8,541 nt of DNA from Butyricicoccus sp. (GTDB lineage Bacteria; Bacillota; Clostridia; Oscillospirales; Butyricicoccaceae), in the NCBI GenBank assembly GCA_020025755.1, contig JAHHRO010000063.1, positions 1-8,541 on the forward strand, written 5' to 3'. Under the pieces are notes generated by a model. It had not been told where the DNA came from. It was given only the letters and a program-made list of their open reading frames with translations, and did not search any database. Both the position numbers and the translations under genes were made by a program. Every line of letters begins with the position of its first letter. Position 1 is the stretch's first letter. Shown here one piece after another: positions 7,365 to 8,541 of this stretch.

Positions 7365-7590
7365 GTTAAAACCCACGGTTCCACCCTGCTTGCAGCTCTC
7401 GAATCAAGCTGCCGCTCAGAGCCCGTAACGGAGGCGAATCGGCGCAGGATACTGGTGTTTCCCCTGCGCGGCTCAGGAAGCGGTCACCTTTTTCATACAG
7501 CCTGCCTGCGCTTCCAGCCACGGCGCACGCTCTCTGGTTTGCTGTTTTGCGAGGAAACAGGCGGTTTCCGTCAAAGCCTTTCAAATCTTA
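7325..7590 (-). promoter_or_regulatory. Threonine T-box riboswitch leader of thrS
   Basis: A T-box senses the uncharged/charged ratio of its tRNA and allows read-through when the tRNA is uncharged. The T-box motif AGGGTGGAACCGTGGG lies at 7387-7372 on the minus strand, with the UGGA bulge (7383-7380) that binds the tRNA acceptor end. In the antiterminator AGGG (7387-7384) pairs with CCCT (7357-7354) and GTGGG (7376-7372) with CTCAC (7362-7358). The usual GCG/CGC part of the helix is here GUG/CAC, a covarying change. Stem I has the conserved AGAGAG and GGCTGGAAG distal elements and a lower GGCT/AGCC helix beside UGA-containing internal loop strands, consistent with a K-turn. The specifier is most likely ACC (7484-7482) in AAGGTGACCG, a Thr codon. 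Further hairpins are at 7442-7469 (7-bp stem) and 7392-7412 (stem III, 6-bp stem). The specifier assignment is by eye and less certain than the T-box itself. Confidence 0.95.
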
Positions 7591-7596
7591 TCTTAG

Positions 7597-7625
7597 ATGA
7601 TACACCAGCCTTGTCACTTTGTCAA
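7597..7625 (-). promoter_or_regulatory. Consensus sigma-A promoter of the thrS-proS transcript
   Basis: On the minus strand TTGACA (7625-7620) is followed after exactly 17 nt by TATCAT (7602-7597). This is a full -35 match and a 5/6 -10 match. Transcription would begin near 7590, just before the T-box stem I, and nothing else in the gap between the upstream gene and thrS looks as good. Confidence 0.88.
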
Positions 7626-7711
7626 CCGTGCGTATGACAAAAAAACACGCAATTTTATAGAAAACACCAGAGCAATTCACCAAAACCCACACATTTCCTG
7701 CTCCATGCAGC

Positions 7712-8263
7712 TTAGTTCTCTGTATCAGGGTGTTCTGCCTTTGCCTGCTCCATCCGTTCCTCCAGTATGCGGACAAACGCCTGCTTTGCAGCTTCATCCG
7801 TAAATGCCCGATTGGGTACGATAAGCGCAGATAGATCATCCAGATACAGGTATACCTGATCTTTGGCACAGACCACACGCTTGAATGCCTGATAGGGATG
7901 CAGGGAATCCTCACTCTCTCCTACCATCTGTACGCCATTATCCAGCAGACGCAAGGTCTTTGTGCCGCAGATATGCTTATTGACCGCTCTCTGGATGGTT
8001 CTTCTTACATTTTTTCGTGCCGTGCGTTTCATCCATGCAGGTACGAGAAAAAAGCAGGCAACGGCAAGTACAGCATAGACCACAACGCTTAGTATGGTAA
8101 GGCTTTTGAACGCGTACATCAGTCCCATACCGCCCAGCAGCACCAGTCCAGCCATTACAAAACTCAGCTTGCGGATGGTTTTCTGCATCAGCACATCATG
8201 TTCAATGAAATACAGGTTATAGTCGATAAAATCCTGTTCCTTGATTTCATATTGTAATTCCAT
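7712..8263 (-). CDS. YcxB-like two-helix membrane protein
   Basis: The protein has 183 residues from the ATG at 8263-8261, with AAAGGAG about 12 nt upstream. Two adjacent hydrophobic segments at about 33-50 and 54-75 form a membrane hairpin, followed by a basic stretch (KRTARKNVRRTIQR) that should face the cytoplasm. The C-terminal part (about 100-170) has a small beta-rich fold with the pattern VYLYLDDLSALIVPNRAF, typical of the YcxB-like C-terminal region, and then an acidic/basic helix. YcxB-like proteins are widespread in Firmicutes and their function is not established. The gene has its own promoter and stands before the T-box controlled thrS, from which its stop codon is separated by about 425 nt. 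No convincing terminator is visible after it, so some read-through into the thrS leader is possible. Confidence 0.85.
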   Translation of the reverse strand: MELQYEIKEQDFIDYNLYFIEHDVLMQKTIRKLSFVMAGLVLLGGMGLMYAFKSLTILSVVVYAVLAVACFFLVPAWMKRTARKNVRRTIQRAVNKHICGTKTLRLLDNGVQMVGESEDSLHPYQAFKRVVCAKDQVYLYLDDLSALIVPNRAFTDEAAKQAFVRILEERMEQAKAEHPDTEN

Positions 8264-8301
8264 TTTGATCGGGTTCGCTCCTTTATGTTCTATCGTGTCT
8301 T

Positions 8302-8331
8302 ATCATACCACAGGTTTCCGATTCAATTCAA
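8302..8331 (-). promoter_or_regulatory. Promoter with extended -10 for the YcxB-like gene
   Basis: On the minus strand TTGAAT (8331-8326) is followed after 18 nt by TATGAT (8307-8302). TGG immediately upstream of the -10 supplies an extended -10 element. Transcription would start near 8295, giving a leader of about 30 nt that holds the AAAGGAG ribosome binding site. Confidence 0.65.
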
Positions 8332-8354
8332 TACATGAAGGGGGGATTTATACA

Positions 8355-8432
8355 GAAATCCGTCCGGTTTTCATTGGTGCTAAATAATCTTGCTTGGAAG
8401 CAAGGCGTAACGTGTCGCCCCAGCGATGACGG
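8355..8432. repeat. Structured direct repeat, copy A
   Basis: This 78-bp unit shares its first 21 bases with copy B and is clearly related over its whole length. It contains three short hairpins. The first is at 8355-8372 (GAAATCC and GGTTTTC arms with one mismatch). The second is a perfect inverted repeat, CTTGCTTGGAAGCAAG, at 8389-8404. The third is at 8411-8431 (CGT and TCGC pairing with GCGA and ACG). No reading frame of note crosses it. The strand of activity, if it is an RNA, is unknown. It could be a small interspersed palindromic element or a structured RNA; I do not recognise the family. Confidence 0.7.
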
Positions 8433-8468
8433 TTGAAATCTATGTTCGCACATACTGCGGAGAATTGG

Positions 8469-8541
8469 GAAATCCGTCCGGTTTTCATTTCTGCGAAATG
8501 ATTTGCTTTGGAAAGCAGGGAAACGTGTCGCGCCGGCGACG
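8469..8541. repeat. Structured direct repeat, copy B (cut by window end)
   Basis: This copy begins exactly 114 bp after copy A and reaches the window edge. The three hairpins are kept although the bases differ. The first, at 8469-8486, is identical to copy A. The second is TGCTTTGGAAAGCA at 8504-8517. The third is GTCGC (8527-8531) pairing with GCGAC (8536-8540). An additional CATTT/AAATG hairpin is present at 8487-8501. The 36-bp spacer between the copies holds another small inverted repeat, TATGTTCGCACATA (8441-8454). A third copy may lie beyond the edge. Confidence 0.7.

Noticed and set aside
7287..7376. Longer thrS reading from a GTG at 7376
   Set aside because: The codon lies in the T-box motif and the added residues would be encoded by the terminator hairpin. 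The ATG at 7286 begins the N2 domain properly.
7626..7711. Terminator after the YcxB-like gene
   Set aside because: A run of seven T lies on the minus strand here, but no stable stem precedes it; the only inverted repeat (TGCGT/ACGCA) has the T run in its loop.
8355..8541. CRISPR array
   Set aside because: There are only two units of about 75 bp with a 36-bp gap, the units differ from each other, and no cas gene is nearby.

Overview
The window reads as chromosomal housekeeping sequence from a Gram-positive Firmicute. It is most likely an anaerobic member of the Clostridia, of the Oscillospiraceae/Butyricicoccaceae kind. Supporting signs are a classic T-box leader, strong AGGAGG-type ribosome binding sites, sigma-A style promoters, secreted SLH-domain proteins and an archaeal-type prolyl-tRNA synthetase. 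The genus is inference. All six genes lie on the minus strand, so transcription runs from right to left.

Layout in the direction of transcription. The right edge (8341-8541) holds no gene but has two diverged copies of a structured repeat, 114 bp apart, the second cut by the window end. Next is a YcxB-like two-helix membrane protein (7712-8263) with its own promoter. Then come a consensus promoter and a threonine T-box leader (about 7325-7590). The leader carries an ACC specifier, stem III, the T-box motif and a competing terminator, and it controls thrS (5535-7286). thrS is followed after 72 nt, which contain a strong hairpin, by proS (4023-5462). A 130-nt gap with a 12-bp hairpin leads to an MscS-family channel gene (2948-3892), which is tightly coupled to a secreted SLH-domain protein gene (1680-2930). 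A strong stem-loop terminator (about 1605-1659) closes this set. A second SLH protein, paralogous to the first over its N-terminal half, has its own extended -10 promoter and runs off the left edge (1-1492).

How it works together. The T-box senses uncharged tRNA-Thr and should set expression of ThrRS and, by read-through, of ProRS. No clear terminator separates proS from mscS, so the channel and the SLH protein may be partly co-transcribed with the synthetases. The channel and the two SLH proteins form an envelope group. The ThrRS lacks the usual N-terminal TGS domain, and the ProRS lacks the bacterial INS editing domain.

I see no defence system, mobile element, CRISPR array, tRNA or rRNA gene. 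The least explained sequence is the structured repeat pair at the right edge.
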